From NCBI RefSeq assembly GCF_900141735.1, contig NZ_FQYO01000003.1, positions 310,001-374,000 on the forward strand: DNA of 64,000 nucleotides, in the 5' to 3' direction. The stretch comes from Wenxinia saemankumensis. GTDB lineage: Bacteria; Pseudomonadota; Alphaproteobacteria; Rhodobacterales; Rhodobacteraceae. The first letter of the stretch is position 1. Every line of letters begins with the position of its first letter. The translations under genes were made by a program, and so were the position numbers. A model generated the notes under the pieces. That model was not told the origin of the DNA and made no database searches. It saw nothing but the letters and a program-made list of their open reading frames with translations. This document shows, one piece after another, positions 1 through 9,198 of the stretch.

Positions 1-718
1 TGCGGAAGTGGCGGTCGAGACCGGGCCGGAGGGCCGTATCATCACGCTGAAGGGCCAGCCGGAGCTGCGGCCGCAGACCATCGCGGTGCCGCGCGATCCC
101 TCTTCGGCCGCCTTTCCGGTCTGCGCGGCGCTGCTGGCCGAGGGGTCGGACGTGCTGGTGCCGAACATCGGGCTCAACCCGACCCGGGCGGGGCTGTTCA
201 CGACTTTGCGGGAGATGGGCGCGGACCTGACCTACGAGAACGAGCGCGAGGAGGGGGGCGAGCCGGTCGCCGACCTGCGGGCGCGCTTCTCGCCGGAGAT
301 GGAGGGGATCGAGGTGCCACCCGAGCGCGCGGCCTCGATGATCGACGAATATCCGGTCCTGTCCGTCGTCGCGGCCTTTGCCCGCGGGCGGACGGCGATG
401 CGCGGCGTCAGGGAGCTGCGCGTGAAGGAGAGCGACCGGATCGACGCGATGGCGAAGGGGCTGCGGGCCGCGGGGATCGAGGTCGAGGAGGGGCCGGACT
501 GGTGGATCGTCCACGGGCGCGGCCATGGCGACGTGCCGGGGGGCGTGACCGTCGAGAGCCGGCTCGACCACCGGATCGCGATGTCCTTCCTCGTGATGGG
601 CCTCGCCACCGAGAAGCCTATGGGCGTGGACGACGGCGGGCCGATCGCGACCTCCTTCCCGGCCTTCGAGGGGCTGATGGCGGGCCTCGGCGCGCAGATC
701 GTGCGGGCGAACCGATGA
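1..718 (+). CDS. aroA: EPSP synthase, C-terminal part (5' end outside window)
   Basis: 3-phosphoshikimate 1-carboxyvinyltransferase joins shikimate-3-phosphate and PEP in chorismate synthesis (cytoplasm). About 239 codons are visible; the reading frame is open at base 2, so the N-terminal half lies upstream. Visible family motifs are [15 protein letters not shown] and [15 protein letters not shown] followed by ATSFPAF, which resemble the class II (CP4-like) enzymes rather than the E. coli type; that class call is from memory of the family. The stop overlaps the next start (ATGA at 715–718), so it is translationally coupled to the membrane gene and cmk behind it. Confidence 0.95.
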   Translation, partial: AEVAVETGPEGRIITLKGQPELRPQTIAVPRDPSSAAFPVCAALLAEGSDVLVPNIGLNPTRAGLFTTLREMGADLTYENEREEGGEPVADLRARFSPEMEGIEVPPERAASMIDEYPVLSVVAAFARGRTAMRGVRELRVKESDRIDAMAKGLRAAGIEVEEGPDWWIVHGRGHGDVPGGVTVESRLDHRIAMSFLVMGLATEKPMGVDDGGPIATSFPAFEGLMAGLGAQIVRANR

Positions 719-1197
719 GGGCGCTGATCCTCGCCGCCGGGCTGGCCGCGCTGGGCTGCTTCCTCGTCCTCGTCTGGGTGACGGTGACGGGGCTGATGCC
801 CGATGCGGGCGGGCTGCGGCCCTTCGACCTGCGCCCGCTCGGCTACGACCTCGCCACAGCGACCGCCTATCTGCAGGCGCTGAGCGAGGAGGGGCGCGCC
901 ACCTTCCGCACCACGCTCGCCACCTGGGACACGGCCTTTCCGGTCGCGCTGACGGCCTTCCTCGCCCTGCTCTGCCTGCGGCGGGGCGGGCGGCTGGGCT
1001 GGTTGGGGGCGCTGGTCGCGCTGGTCTATGGCGGGGTCGACCTGGCCGAGAACGCGGCGGTGCTGCGGCTGGTCGAGGGGCCGGTGCCGCCCGACCCGCT
1101 GACGGTCACCGGCGCCTCGGTCCTGACGATGGCGAAGTTCGCGGCCCTGCTGCTGGCCTGCCTGATCTACCTTCTGGCGCGGGGGACGCGGCGATGA
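715..1197 (+). CDS. Small integral membrane protein between aroA and cmk
   Basis: 160-residue protein of unknown function. It shows about four hydrophobic segments: residues about 3–24, 75–95, 97–112 and 140–158. The first segment could instead be a signal anchor. Both ends use ATGA overlaps (with aroA at 715 and with cmk at 1194), so it sits inside a tightly coupled aroA–cmk operon. I recognise no catalytic motif. The start was chosen because the overlap fixes it; longer in-frame extension would run into aroA coding sequence. Confidence 0.8.
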   Translation: MRALILAAGLAALGCFLVLVWVTVTGLMPDAGGLRPFDLRPLGYDLATATAYLQALSEEGRATFRTTLATWDTAFPVALTAFLALLCLRRGGRLGWLGALVALVYGGVDLAENAAVLRLVEGPVPPDPLTVTGASVLTMAKFAALLLACLIYLLARGTRR

Positions 1198-1799
1198 TCT
1201 TCACCGTGGCGGTGGACGGGCCCGCGGCGGCGGGCAAGGGCACGATCTCGAAGCGGCTGGCGGCGGAGCTGGGGCTCGCGCATCTCGATACCGGGCTTCT
1301 CTACCGCGCGGTCGGGGCGCGGGTCCTGGGCGGCGAGGAGGCGGCGGCGGCGGCGCGGGGGCTGGTTCCCGCCGACCTAGATCGGCCGGGCCTGCGGCAG
1401 CCCGCCATCGCCGACGCCGCCAGCCGCGTCGCGGCCCTGCCCGAGGTGCGCCGCGCGCTGCTGGAGTTCCAGCGTGCCTTCGCCCGGCGCGAGGGCGGGG
1501 CGGTCCTCGACGGGCGGGATATCGGGACGGTGATCTGCCCGGAGGCGGAGGCCAAGCTCTACGTCACCGCCAGCGCCGAGGCGCGGGCCGCGCGGCGCCA
1601 TGCCGAGCAGGTGGCGGCGGGGGAGGCCCAGCCCCTCGAGGCCGTGCTGGCCGAGGTTGTGGCGCGGGACGCGCGCGATACCGGGCGGGCCGATGCGCCG
1701 ATGCGCGCCGCCGCGGATGCCGTCGTGATCGACACGACCGATCTGGGGATCGAGGAGGCGGTGGCCCGCGCTCTGGAGATCGTGCGCGGACGTCTCTGA
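1194..1799 (+). CDS. cmk: Cytidylate kinase
   Basis: Phosphorylates CMP and dCMP with ATP in the cytoplasm. 201 residues, a little short for the family (often 210–230). The P-loop GPAAAGKGT lies at residues 9–17, and the conserved LDGRDIGT motif is present near residue 105. It follows aroA and the membrane gene with an ATGA overlap and precedes rpsA, the common aroA–cmk–rpsA order of alphaproteobacteria, here interrupted by one gene on the opposite strand. Confidence 0.95.
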   Translation: MIFTVAVDGPAAAGKGTISKRLAAELGLAHLDTGLLYRAVGARVLGGEEAAAAARGLVPADLDRPGLRQPAIADAASRVAALPEVRRALLEFQRAFARREGGAVLDGRDIGTVICPEAEAKLYVTASAEARAARRHAEQVAAGEAQPLEAVLAEVVARDARDTGRADAPMRAAADAVVIDTTDLGIEEAVARALEIVRGRL

Positions 1800-1818
1800 G
1801 CGCGCCGGACCGGCCGGG

Positions 1819-2460
1819 TCAGAGCCAGGTGCGCGAGGGCTGGCGCTCCGGCGGGTCGAAATGCGGGGTCGCGTTGAACTGCGCGAGATGGGTGCCCCCC
1901 GCCCGCACCCGGAAGCGGTGGATCGAGGTGTTGTGGATCGGCAGCAGCACCCGGGCCAGCCGGTCCGCATCGAGGCCGAGCGCGAGCCGCAGCGCCATCG
2001 CGATGACCCCGCCCGAGGTCACGCAGAGCACGCGACGTCCGGGCTGCGCCGCCTCGTCCAGTACGGCCGCGACCCGCGCCTCGAAGGCGGCGAAGGGTTC
2101 GGTCCCCTCGATCTCGGCGAGGTGCCAGGCGTTGAAGGTCGCGACGACGTGGTCGGGCCATTCGTCTGGCCCCGGCGGGGCGAGACCGTGCCGCACCTGC
2201 ATGTCCCGGGCGAGGGCGAAGTAGTCGAGCTCGTTCAGGCGGTCGTCCGAGCTTCCCTCCACCCCCATCGCGGCGGCGGTCTCGAGATGGCGGCGCATCG
2301 TGCCGGTATGGACGGTGTCGAAGGGCGCGTCATGCGCGCGCAGCCACTCGCCCAGCCAGCCCGCCTGGCGGTGGCCGAGTTCGGACAGGCGGTCGTACTC
2401 CGCCTCGGACGTGGCGCCGGAATTGGCCTGGCCGTGCCGGACGAGGACGATCTCCCCCAT
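1819..2460 (-). CDS. Histidine phosphatase (RHG) family protein
   Basis: 213 residues beginning MGEIVLVRHG; the R-H-G nucleophile motif is at residues 8–10. The ATG at 2460 is preceded on the minus strand by a GGGGAG ribosome site about 6 bases upstream, so the longer upstream reading frame is not used. Where most family members have the second catalytic histidine (V-x-H-G), this protein reads V-T-S-G-G, so that His is replaced by Ser. It is inserted on the opposite strand between cmk and rpsA and converges on cmk. The substrate is unknown; SixA-like phosphoprotein or small phosphoester hydrolysis are possibilities only. Confidence 0.85.
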   Translation of the reverse strand: MGEIVLVRHGQANSGATSEAEYDRLSELGHRQAGWLGEWLRAHDAPFDTVHTGTMRRHLETAAAMGVEGSSDDRLNELDYFALARDMQVRHGLAPPGPDEWPDHVVATFNAWHLAEIEGTEPFAAFEARVAAVLDEAAQPGRRVLCVTSGGVIAMALRLALGLDADRLARVLLPIHNTSIHRFRVRAGGTHLAQFNATPHFDPPERQPSRTWL

Positions 2461-2774
2461 CGGCGTCTCCCCTGTAGCACCCGCCTTGGGGCGGCGGGCC
2501 CCCGGCCTGTCGCATGGCCGGCGCCGGGGGTAAAGGCGGCGGCCGGCCGCCCCGCGGGGGGCGGGCCTTGCCAGGCGGGGCGGGCTTGCGTATATCGCGC
2601 CCGTCGAAGCGGCGGGACAGCCGTGGACCCGGGGTGTCGCGCAGGGTCGGTCGCAAGCCGGCCCTTTGTCGTTGTCCGGGGTCCGCCAATCCGCGGATTC
2701 GTCCAATTCATTCCCAAGACCGGCGGAGACAACCGCCCGGCCCGAAAACCGTTGCAAAGGATACACCCCAGCAC
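2461..2774. other. Divergent intergenic region: phosphatase / rpsA leader
   Basis: 314 bp without a gene between two divergent starts. It holds the ribosome site of the phosphatase (minus strand), a good sigma-70-like promoter for rpsA at 2568–2596 and, after the predicted start point near 2603, a leader of about 170 nt. That leader contains a 12-bp perfect palindrome (AATCCGCGGATT, 2688–2699). A weak AAAGGA ribosome site sits at 2756–2761. Confidence 0.6.
2568..2596 (+). promoter_or_regulatory. Candidate sigma-70 promoter of rpsA
   Basis: TTGCCA at 2568–2573 and TATATC at 2591–2596 are separated by exactly 17 bp, in a region otherwise almost free of A/T. Predicted transcription starts near 2603, leaving a leader of about 170 nt before rpsA. 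Confidence 0.55.
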
Positions 2775-4457
2775 ATGGCCAAAGACGCCACCATGGAGGA
2801 TTTCGAAGCCCTCCTGAACGAAAGCTTCGATATCGACACGCCGCAGGAAGGCACTGTCGTCAAGGGAAAGGTCATCGCCATCGAGGCGGGCCAGGCCATC
2901 ATCGATGTCGGCTACAAGATGGAAGGCCGCGTCGATCTCAAGGAATTCGCGAATCCCGGCGAGACGTCCGACCTGCAGGTCGGCGACGAGGTGGAAGTCT
3001 ATCTCCGCGCCGCCGAGAACGCCCGCGGCGAGGCCGTCGTCAGCCGCGAGATGGCGCGCCGTGAAGAGGCGTGGGACCGTCTCGAGAAGGCCTATGCCGA
3101 CGAGGAGCGCGTCGAGGGCGCGATCTTCAACCGCGTCAAGGGCGGCTTCACCGTCGATCTCGGCGGCGCCGTGGCCTTCCTGCCCGGCAGCCAGGTCGAT
3201 GTGCGCCCCGTGCGCGACGCCGGCCCGCTCATGGGCCTCAAGCAGCCCTTCCAGATCCTCAAGATGGACCGCCGCCGCGGCAACATCGTGGTCTCGCGCC
3301 GCGCCATCCTGGAAGAATCCCGCGCCGAGCAGCGCGCCGAGGTGATCTCGAACCTCTCCGAGGGTCAGGTCGTCGACGGCGTGGTCAAGAACATCACCGA
3401 ATACGGCGCCTTCGTCGATCTCGGCGGTGTGGACGGCCTGCTGCACGTCACCGACATGGCCTGGCGCCGCGTCAACCACCCCTCCGAGATCCTGTCGATC
3501 GGCGAGACCATCAAGGTCCAGGTCATCAAGATCAACAAGGAGACCCACCGCATCTCCCTCGGCATGAAGCAGCTGCAGGAAGATCCGTGGGACGCGGTGG
3601 AGCGGAAGTACGATCTCGGCTCCGTCCATACCGGCCGCGTGACGAACATCACCGATTACGGTGCCTTCGTCGAGCTGGAGCCCGGCGTCGAGGGTCTGGT
3701 CCATGTCAGCGAGATGAGCTGGACCAAGAAGAACGTGCATCCCGGCAAGATCGTCTCCACCTCGCAGGAGGTGGACGTCATGGTGCTCGAGATCGACAGC
3801 GCCAAGCGCCGCGTGTCGCTCGGCCTCAAGCAGACGATGCGCAACCCGTGGGAGGTCTTTGCCGAGACCCATCCCGAGGGGACCGTGGTCGAGGGCGAGG
3901 TCAAGAACATCACCGAGTTCGGCCTGTTCGTCGGCCTGCCCGGCGATATCGACGGCATGGTGCACCTCTCCGACCTCAGCTGGGACCAGCGCGGGGAAGA
4001 GGCGATCCAGGACTACCGCAAGGGCGACATCGTCAAGGCCAAGGTGCTGGAGACCGACATCGAGAAGGAGCGCATCTCGCTCTCGATCAAGACGGTCGAC
4101 GGCGACCCCTTCGCCGACGCGATCGGCGGCGTGAAGCGCGGCTCGATCATCACCGTCGAGGTGACCAAGATCGAGGATGGCGGCATCGAGGTGGAATACG
4201 AGGGCATGAAGTCCTTCATCCGCCGCTCCGACCTGTCGCGTGACCGGGCCGAGCAGCGCCCCGAGCGCTTCGGCGTCGGCGACAAAGTCGATGTCCGGGT
4301 GACCAATGTCGACAGCAAGAGCCACAAGCTGGGCCTGTCGATCAAGGCGCGCGAGATCGCGGAAGAGAAGGAAGCGGTCGAGCAGTACGGCTCCTCCGAT
4401 TCCGGCGCCTCGCTGGGCGACATCCTCGGCGCGGCCCTGCGCGGCAACGACGACTGA
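2775..4457 (+). CDS. rpsA: 30S ribosomal protein S1
   Basis: 560 residues, the usual full length for alphaproteobacterial S1. It consists of six S1/OB-fold repeats; the repeated signatures such as VKNITEYGAFVDL, VTNITDYGAFVEL and VKNITEFGLFVGL mark repeats 3–5. It binds mRNA on the small subunit and helps unfold leaders during initiation. The start MAKDATMEDFEALL matches family N-termini; a second ATG at 2793 is less likely. It has its own promoter and leader, and a strong terminator follows at 4503. Confidence 0.98.
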   Translation: MAKDATMEDFEALLNESFDIDTPQEGTVVKGKVIAIEAGQAIIDVGYKMEGRVDLKEFANPGETSDLQVGDEVEVYLRAAENARGEAVVSREMARREEAWDRLEKAYADEERVEGAIFNRVKGGFTVDLGGAVAFLPGSQVDVRPVRDAGPLMGLKQPFQILKMDRRRGNIVVSRRAILEESRAEQRAEVISNLSEGQVVDGVVKNITEYGAFVDLGGVDGLLHVTDMAWRRVNHPSEILSIGETIKVQVIKINKETHRISLGMKQLQEDPWDAVERKYDLGSVHTGRVTNITDYGAFVELEPGVEGLVHVSEMSWTKKNVHPGKIVSTSQEVDVMVLEIDSAKRRVSLGLKQTMRNPWEVFAETHPEGTVVEGEVKNITEFGLFVGLPGDIDGMVHLSDLSWDQRGEEAIQDYRKGDIVKAKVLETDIEKERISLSIKTVDGDPFADAIGGVKRGSIITVEVTKIEDGGIEVEYEGMKSFIRRSDLSRDRAEQRPERFGVGDKVDVRVTNVDSKSHKLGLSIKAREIAEEKEAVEQYGSSDSGASLGDILGAALRGNDD

Positions 4458-4502
4458 CGACTGACGGGGGGCGGGCTTCGGCCCGCGTCTCCGGCGATCT
4501 TC

Positions 4503-4540
4503 GGCCCGCCCCGTCACCAGGACGGGGCGGGCCTTTTCTT
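4503..4540 (+). terminator. Rho-independent terminator after rpsA
   Basis: Perfect 13-bp stem (4503–4515 with 4521–4533), loop ACCAG, then a TTTTCTT run at 4534–4540. Confidence 0.9.
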
Positions 4541-4824
4541 TCGGATCGGCCGGGGCGACCGCCGGGTCGGCTTACGAGGAACCCTTTGTTGCGCAAGGGG
4601 GTGTCTCGGGCGGCGAGCCCCGGCCATCTGGGGCAGGATCCAGGACAGTGCCGGCAGCGCCCCCGCACAGCTGGACTCCCGGCCCGTCCCCTCGGGCGGC
4701 GGGTCCGGCGCTGGGCGGGGCAGGGACGGGGTGGCGCGCTCGCGCGAGCGCGCCGACCCGAGCCTGACCCGCCTGCCGGCGAGCCGGACGATCCCGGATA
4801 AGCTGCCGGGGTGAAAAACTCCTG
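4541..4824. other. Non-coding spacer between rpsA terminator and ihfB promoter
   Basis: The rpsA–ihfB gap runs from 4458 to 4895. After the terminator I see no convincing gene, RNA or repeat in this GC-rich stretch; the short reading frames here lack ribosome sites and family resemblance. Confidence 0.5.
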
Positions 4825-4853
4825 TTTCGGGTAGGGCGGCGCTCGCCTATAGT
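4825..4853 (+). promoter_or_regulatory. Possible promoter of ihfB
   Basis: A good -10 (TATAGT, 4848–4853) lies 17 bp after a poor -35 (TTTCGG, 4825–4830). It would give a leader of about 36 nt before the ihfB start at 4896. Confidence 0.35.
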
Positions 4854-4895
4854 CGGGGGCGTTGCCAGATGACCGAGAATGACGGGGGGACGCGG

Positions 4896-5186
4896 ATGAT
4901 CCGGTCGGAACTCATCCAGAAGATCGCGGACGACAATCCGCATCTCTACCAGCGCGACGTCGAGAAGATCGTGAACACCGTGTTCGACAGCATCGTCGGC
5001 GCCCTGGCCGAGGGCAAGCGGGTCGAGCTGCGCGGTTTCGGCGCCTTCTCGGTCAAGAAGCGCGACGGGCGGGTCGGACGGAACCCGCGCACCGGCGAAG
5101 CCGTAGACGTCGAAGAGAAACACGTCCCGTTCTTCAAGACCGGCAAGCTGCTGCGCGACCGGTTGAACGGCAACCAGGAAGTCTGA
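4896..5186 (+). CDS. ihfB: Integration host factor subunit beta
   Basis: 96 residues, full family length. [17 protein letters not shown] is the typical IhfB N-terminus, and RNPRTGEAV holds the conserved proline-containing DNA-intercalating arm. The heterodimer with IhfA bends DNA for transcription, replication and recombination. The start at 4896 is preferred over an in-frame ATG at 4869 because a GGGGGGA ribosome site ends 5 bases before it and the shorter protein matches family length. Its stop overlaps the start of the next gene (5184–5188). Confidence 0.96.
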   Translation: MIRSELIQKIADDNPHLYQRDVEKIVNTVFDSIVGALAEGKRVELRGFGAFSVKKRDGRVGRNPRTGEAVDVEEKHVPFFKTGKLLRDRLNGNQEV

Positions 5187-5545
5187 TGCGCCTGATCCGG
5201 ATCCTGTTCTGGGGCCTCGTCGCCCTCTGCCTCATCGTCCTCGGCATCGCGAATCGCGACATCGTCACGCTGCAGGCGCTGCCGACCCCGCTGGCCGGCC
5301 TGTTCGGCGTGTCCCCCGACATCGCCATGCCGCTCTTCGTCGTGATCCTGCTGGGCGTCGCGCTCGGCCTGCTGATCGGCTTCGTCTGGGAATGGCTGCG
5401 CGAGCACAAGCACCGGTCCGAGGTGCGGGCGAGGCGCAAGGAGGTCGTCCGGCTGGAGCGCGAGGTCGGCCGCCTGAGGTCCGAGAAGCACGAGGGGCAG
5501 GACGACGTCCTGGCCCTGCTCGACGCGCAGGGCGCCCGCCGCTGA
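5186..5545 (+). CDS. LapA (DUF1049)-domain membrane protein
   Basis: 119 residues with two hydrophobic segments (about 3–23 and 45–68) followed by a basic, probably coiled-coil tail (about 72–105). This is the layout of LapA/DUF1049 proteins; E. coli LapA is linked to LPS synthesis through LapB and FtsH, but that role is not shown here. It overlaps the ihfB stop by one base, so it is co-translated with ihfB, a common pairing in Rhodobacterales. It converges on the ArsR gene. Confidence 0.85.
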   Translation: MRLIRILFWGLVALCLIVLGIANRDIVTLQALPTPLAGLFGVSPDIAMPLFVVILLGVALGLLIGFVWEWLREHKHRSEVRARRKEVVRLEREVGRLRSEKHEGQDDVLALLDAQGARR

Positions 5546-5560
5546 CGACGCGGGGCGCGG

Positions 5561-5851
5561 CTAGATCTTCAGCCGCGCGCCGCCCTCGCAATAGGTCGAG
5601 GCCCATTCTTTCAGCGGGGCGAGGCCATCCTCGGTCAGGCTGTAGAACGTCTCGCGGCCGGCGCTGCGGGCATTGACCAGCCCGGCGGCGCGCAGCCGCG
5701 CGAGGTGGCGCGAGACCGCAGGCTGCGAGATCGGCACCCGGTCTGCGAGATTGTGGACCGCGACTTCCCCCTCGTCGCGCAGCCGCTCGATCATCGACCG
5801 GCGAATCGGGTCCGAGAGAAGGCGGAACAGCGTGTCGGTCGAGGGGGTCAT
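5561..5851 (-). CDS. ArsR-family HTH transcriptional regulator
   Basis: 96-residue winged-helix protein. The recognition helix region reads ISQPAVSRHLARLRAAGLV, typical of ArsR/SmtB repressors, followed by the wing ARSAGRETFYSL. I see no Cys pair of the metal-sensing type, so it is more like the metal-independent 'SdpR/BigR-like' branch; the ligand is unknown. The start at 5851 gives the usual family length; an upstream extension to 5974 lacks family resemblance. It is divergent from trpF, and a palindrome at 5888–5911 sits between them. Confidence 0.85.
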   Translation of the reverse strand: MTPSTDTLFRLLSDPIRRSMIERLRDEGEVAVHNLADRVPISQPAVSRHLARLRAAGLVNARSAGRETFYSLTEDGLAPLKEWASTYCEGGARLKI

Positions 5852-5887
5852 GGTCCGGAATCCCGGGGTTCGGATCTCTGCCTCCCA

Positions 5888-5911
5888 AACTATCCACGTG
5901 GCGGCATAGTT
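5888..5911. promoter_or_regulatory. Candidate operator for the ArsR regulator
   Basis: Inverted repeat AACTAT (5888–5893) and ATAGTT (5906–5911), 12 bp apart, with CACGTG between them. It is an A/T island 37 bp upstream of the arsR start, in the arsR/trpF divergent gap. Autoregulation is inference. Confidence 0.4.
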
Positions 5912-6050
5912 CCGGCCCACGCGCGCGCGGGGCGCCGGGGATCGGCGTCCGCCGGACCGGGCCCCCGCTCGCATCGGGCCTCGCGGGGGGCCAGGATCCG
6001 GTCCGCCGCGGGCGCTTGAACCCGGTCCCGCGCCGGTCTAGGCGGGGTGA

Positions 6051-6731
6051 ATGGCGGCTCGGGTCAAGATCTGCGGCGTGACGACGGAAGGCGCTGTCCA
6101 AGCGGCGGCCGAGGCCGGCGCCGCCTATCTGGGATTCAACTTCTTTCCCCGCTCGCCCCGCTACGCCGCGCCGCCGCTCGCCCGCGATCTCGCGCTCGAG
6201 GCGCCGCCCGGCATCGCCAAGGTCGGGCTCGTCGTCGATGCGGAGGATGCCGTTCTTGACGGGATCGTCGAGACGGTGCCGCTCGACATCCTGCAACTGC
6301 ACGGCCGCGAGAGCCCGGCCCGCGTGCGCGAGGTGCGCGCCCGCTACGGCCTGCCGGTGATGAAGGTGATCGGCGTCGCGGGACCCGGGGATCTGGCCGC
6401 GATCGATGCGCATGCCGGGGTCGCCGACATGATCCTCGTCGATGCCAAGGCGCCGAAAGGCGCCGTCCTGCCCGGCGGGAACGGCGTGGCCTTCGACTGG
6501 CGGCTGATCGCGGGCCGGCGCTGGCCGGTGCCGTGGATGCTGGCGGGGGGCCTGAATCCGGAGAACGTGGCCGAGGCGATCCGGCTGACCGGCGCCCGGC
6601 AGGTCGACGTGTCCTCGGGCGTCGAAAGCGCGCCGGGCACCAAGGATGACGCGCTGATCCGGGCCTTCGTGACCGCTGCGGGCGAGGTCCGCGATCGGCG
6701 TCCTCCCGCCGACGTGATCGACCCGGACTGA
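6051..6731 (+). CDS. trpF: Phosphoribosylanthranilate isomerase
   Basis: 226 residues, TIM-barrel enzyme of tryptophan synthesis that converts N-(5-phosphoribosyl)anthranilate to CdRP. Catalytic Cys8 lies in KICGVT and the catalytic Asp in ILVDAKAP (near residue 126); phosphate-binding motifs [10 protein letters not shown] and VDVSSGVES are present. The C-terminal tail beyond residue 210 is longer than usual. It is normally followed directly by trpB in this group, but here the DUF7282 gene lies between. Confidence 0.96.
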   Translation: MAARVKICGVTTEGAVQAAAEAGAAYLGFNFFPRSPRYAAPPLARDLALEAPPGIAKVGLVVDAEDAVLDGIVETVPLDILQLHGRESPARVREVRARYGLPVMKVIGVAGPGDLAAIDAHAGVADMILVDAKAPKGAVLPGGNGVAFDWRLIAGRRWPVPWMLAGGLNPENVAEAIRLTGARQVDVSSGVESAPGTKDDALIRAFVTAAGEVRDRRPPADVIDPD

Positions 6732-6789
6732 ACCATTCCCCCGGTCACCCTCGTTGATGCGGCGAACCGCAGAAACGGAGGAAACTCTC

Positions 6790-7746
6790 ATGCGTATGCG
6801 TCACATGATGACCGCCACCGCCCTCACCGCCCTCATGGCCGGGGGCGCGATGGCGCAGGACGATGCGACCGACAACACGATGATGATGGAGGGCATGACG
6901 CCGTCCGGCACCACGGTCACCTTCCCCGCGATCAACGTCGCGCAGGACGGATACATCGTGATCCACGAGACCGATGCCGACGGCAATCCGGTCGTGCCGC
7001 AATCCATCGCCCATGCCCCGCTGATGGCCGGGCAGAACACAAACGTCGTGGTCGACGTACCCGGCGGCCTCGTCGAGGGAGAGGATTACGTCGCCATGCT
7101 CCATGTCGAGGACAACGGCAACTCGACCTACGATTTCGGCGAGGACATGACCGATGTCGACGTCCCGGTGACGGCGGGCGGCGCGCCCGTCACGCGGCTC
7201 TTCACCGCCGGGGTCGAGATGACCGGAGACATGGACGTGAACATGGATCCCGCACTGCCGGACGATAGCGATGTCGCCGACGAAGCGGGCGACGAGCCGG
7301 GCCTCGATGGCGTGATCGAAGAGAACTTCGACACCGACGCCGAGGCGATGACCGACGACGCGATGACGGAGGATGCGGGTTCGGCCATGGCGACGATGGC
7401 GCCGGGCATCACCGTGGCCGGCGGCACGATCAGCGGCTCCACCCTCACGGTGCCGTCCGTCGTGGCCGAACAGGACGGCTATCTCGTGATCCACGCGGTG
7501 CTGGACGGCGAGCCCGTCGTTCCGGCCTCGATCGGGCACACGCCCGTCATGGCCGGCCAGAATACCGACGTGGAGGTGACGATCGACTACCCGTTCGTCG
7601 CCGGCGAGAACTACGTCGCCATGCTCCACGTCGAGGATAACGGCAACTCGACCTACGATTTCGGCGAGGGCATGACCGAGGTCGACGTGCCGGTCACCTC
7701 GAACGGCGCGCCGGTCACCGCGACCTTTGCCGGCGGCGCCATGTGA
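6790..7746 (+). CDS. Exported protein with two DUF7282 repeats
   Basis: 318 residues. A signal peptide ends near AMAQDD (about residue 23). Two homologous domains follow, roughly residues 38–140 and 210–318. Each carries QDGY(I/L)VIH, then APLMAGQNTN or TPVMAGQNTD, and ends with the shared block LHVEDNGNSTYDFGE. An acidic Met/Asp/Glu-rich linker joins them. This matches DUF7282, a domain of unknown function found in exported bacterial and archaeal proteins. A GGAGG site 8 bases upstream of 6790 fixes the start; an in-frame ATG at 6754 would add a non-signal extension. A strong terminator follows, so it may be transcribed with trpF but not into trpB. Confidence 0.85.
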   Translation: MRMRHMMTATALTALMAGGAMAQDDATDNTMMMEGMTPSGTTVTFPAINVAQDGYIVIHETDADGNPVVPQSIAHAPLMAGQNTNVVVDVPGGLVEGEDYVAMLHVEDNGNSTYDFGEDMTDVDVPVTAGGAPVTRLFTAGVEMTGDMDVNMDPALPDDSDVADEAGDEPGLDGVIEENFDTDAEAMTDDAMTEDAGSAMATMAPGITVAGGTISGSTLTVPSVVAEQDGYLVIHAVLDGEPVVPASIGHTPVMAGQNTDVEVTIDYPFVAGENYVAMLHVEDNGNSTYDFGEGMTEVDVPVTSNGAPVTATFAGGAM

Positions 7747-7785
7747 TCGGAGCCTCGCGGCCCCCTGCGGGGCCGGGCAGGGATC

Positions 7786-7815
7786 GGGCCGCATCCTCCG
7801 GGATGCGGCCCTTTT
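7786..7815 (+). terminator. Rho-independent terminator after the DUF7282 gene
   Basis: 11-bp perfect stem (7786–7796 with 7801–7811), TCCG loop, then TTTT at 7812–7815. It separates the trpF side from trpB. Confidence 0.85.
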
Positions 7816-7908
7816 CGTTGGGCGGGCCGCCGCTTCCTGCCGGTGGGCATCTGGCCAAGAGCGGCGCACTGCCCTAATCCTGTGCCGCCCAGATGGGAGG
7901 AGCGCCCG

Positions 7909-9135
<1,227 letters not shown>

Positions 9136-9198
9136 GGGGCGCGCCGGGGGCGGCTCCCGCACCCCGGCATCCCATTCCCCGGCGTCCCGTCCGTGCGG

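Noticed and set aside
2235-4517. Very long minus-strand open frame across rpsA
   Set aside because: It is antisense to a certain gene; such frames arise in GC-rich DNA because stop codons are rare. No ribosome site and no family resemblance.
7816-7908. Tryptophan attenuator leader before trpB
   Set aside because: No short frame with tandem Trp codons; the only hairpin is the terminator of the preceding gene.
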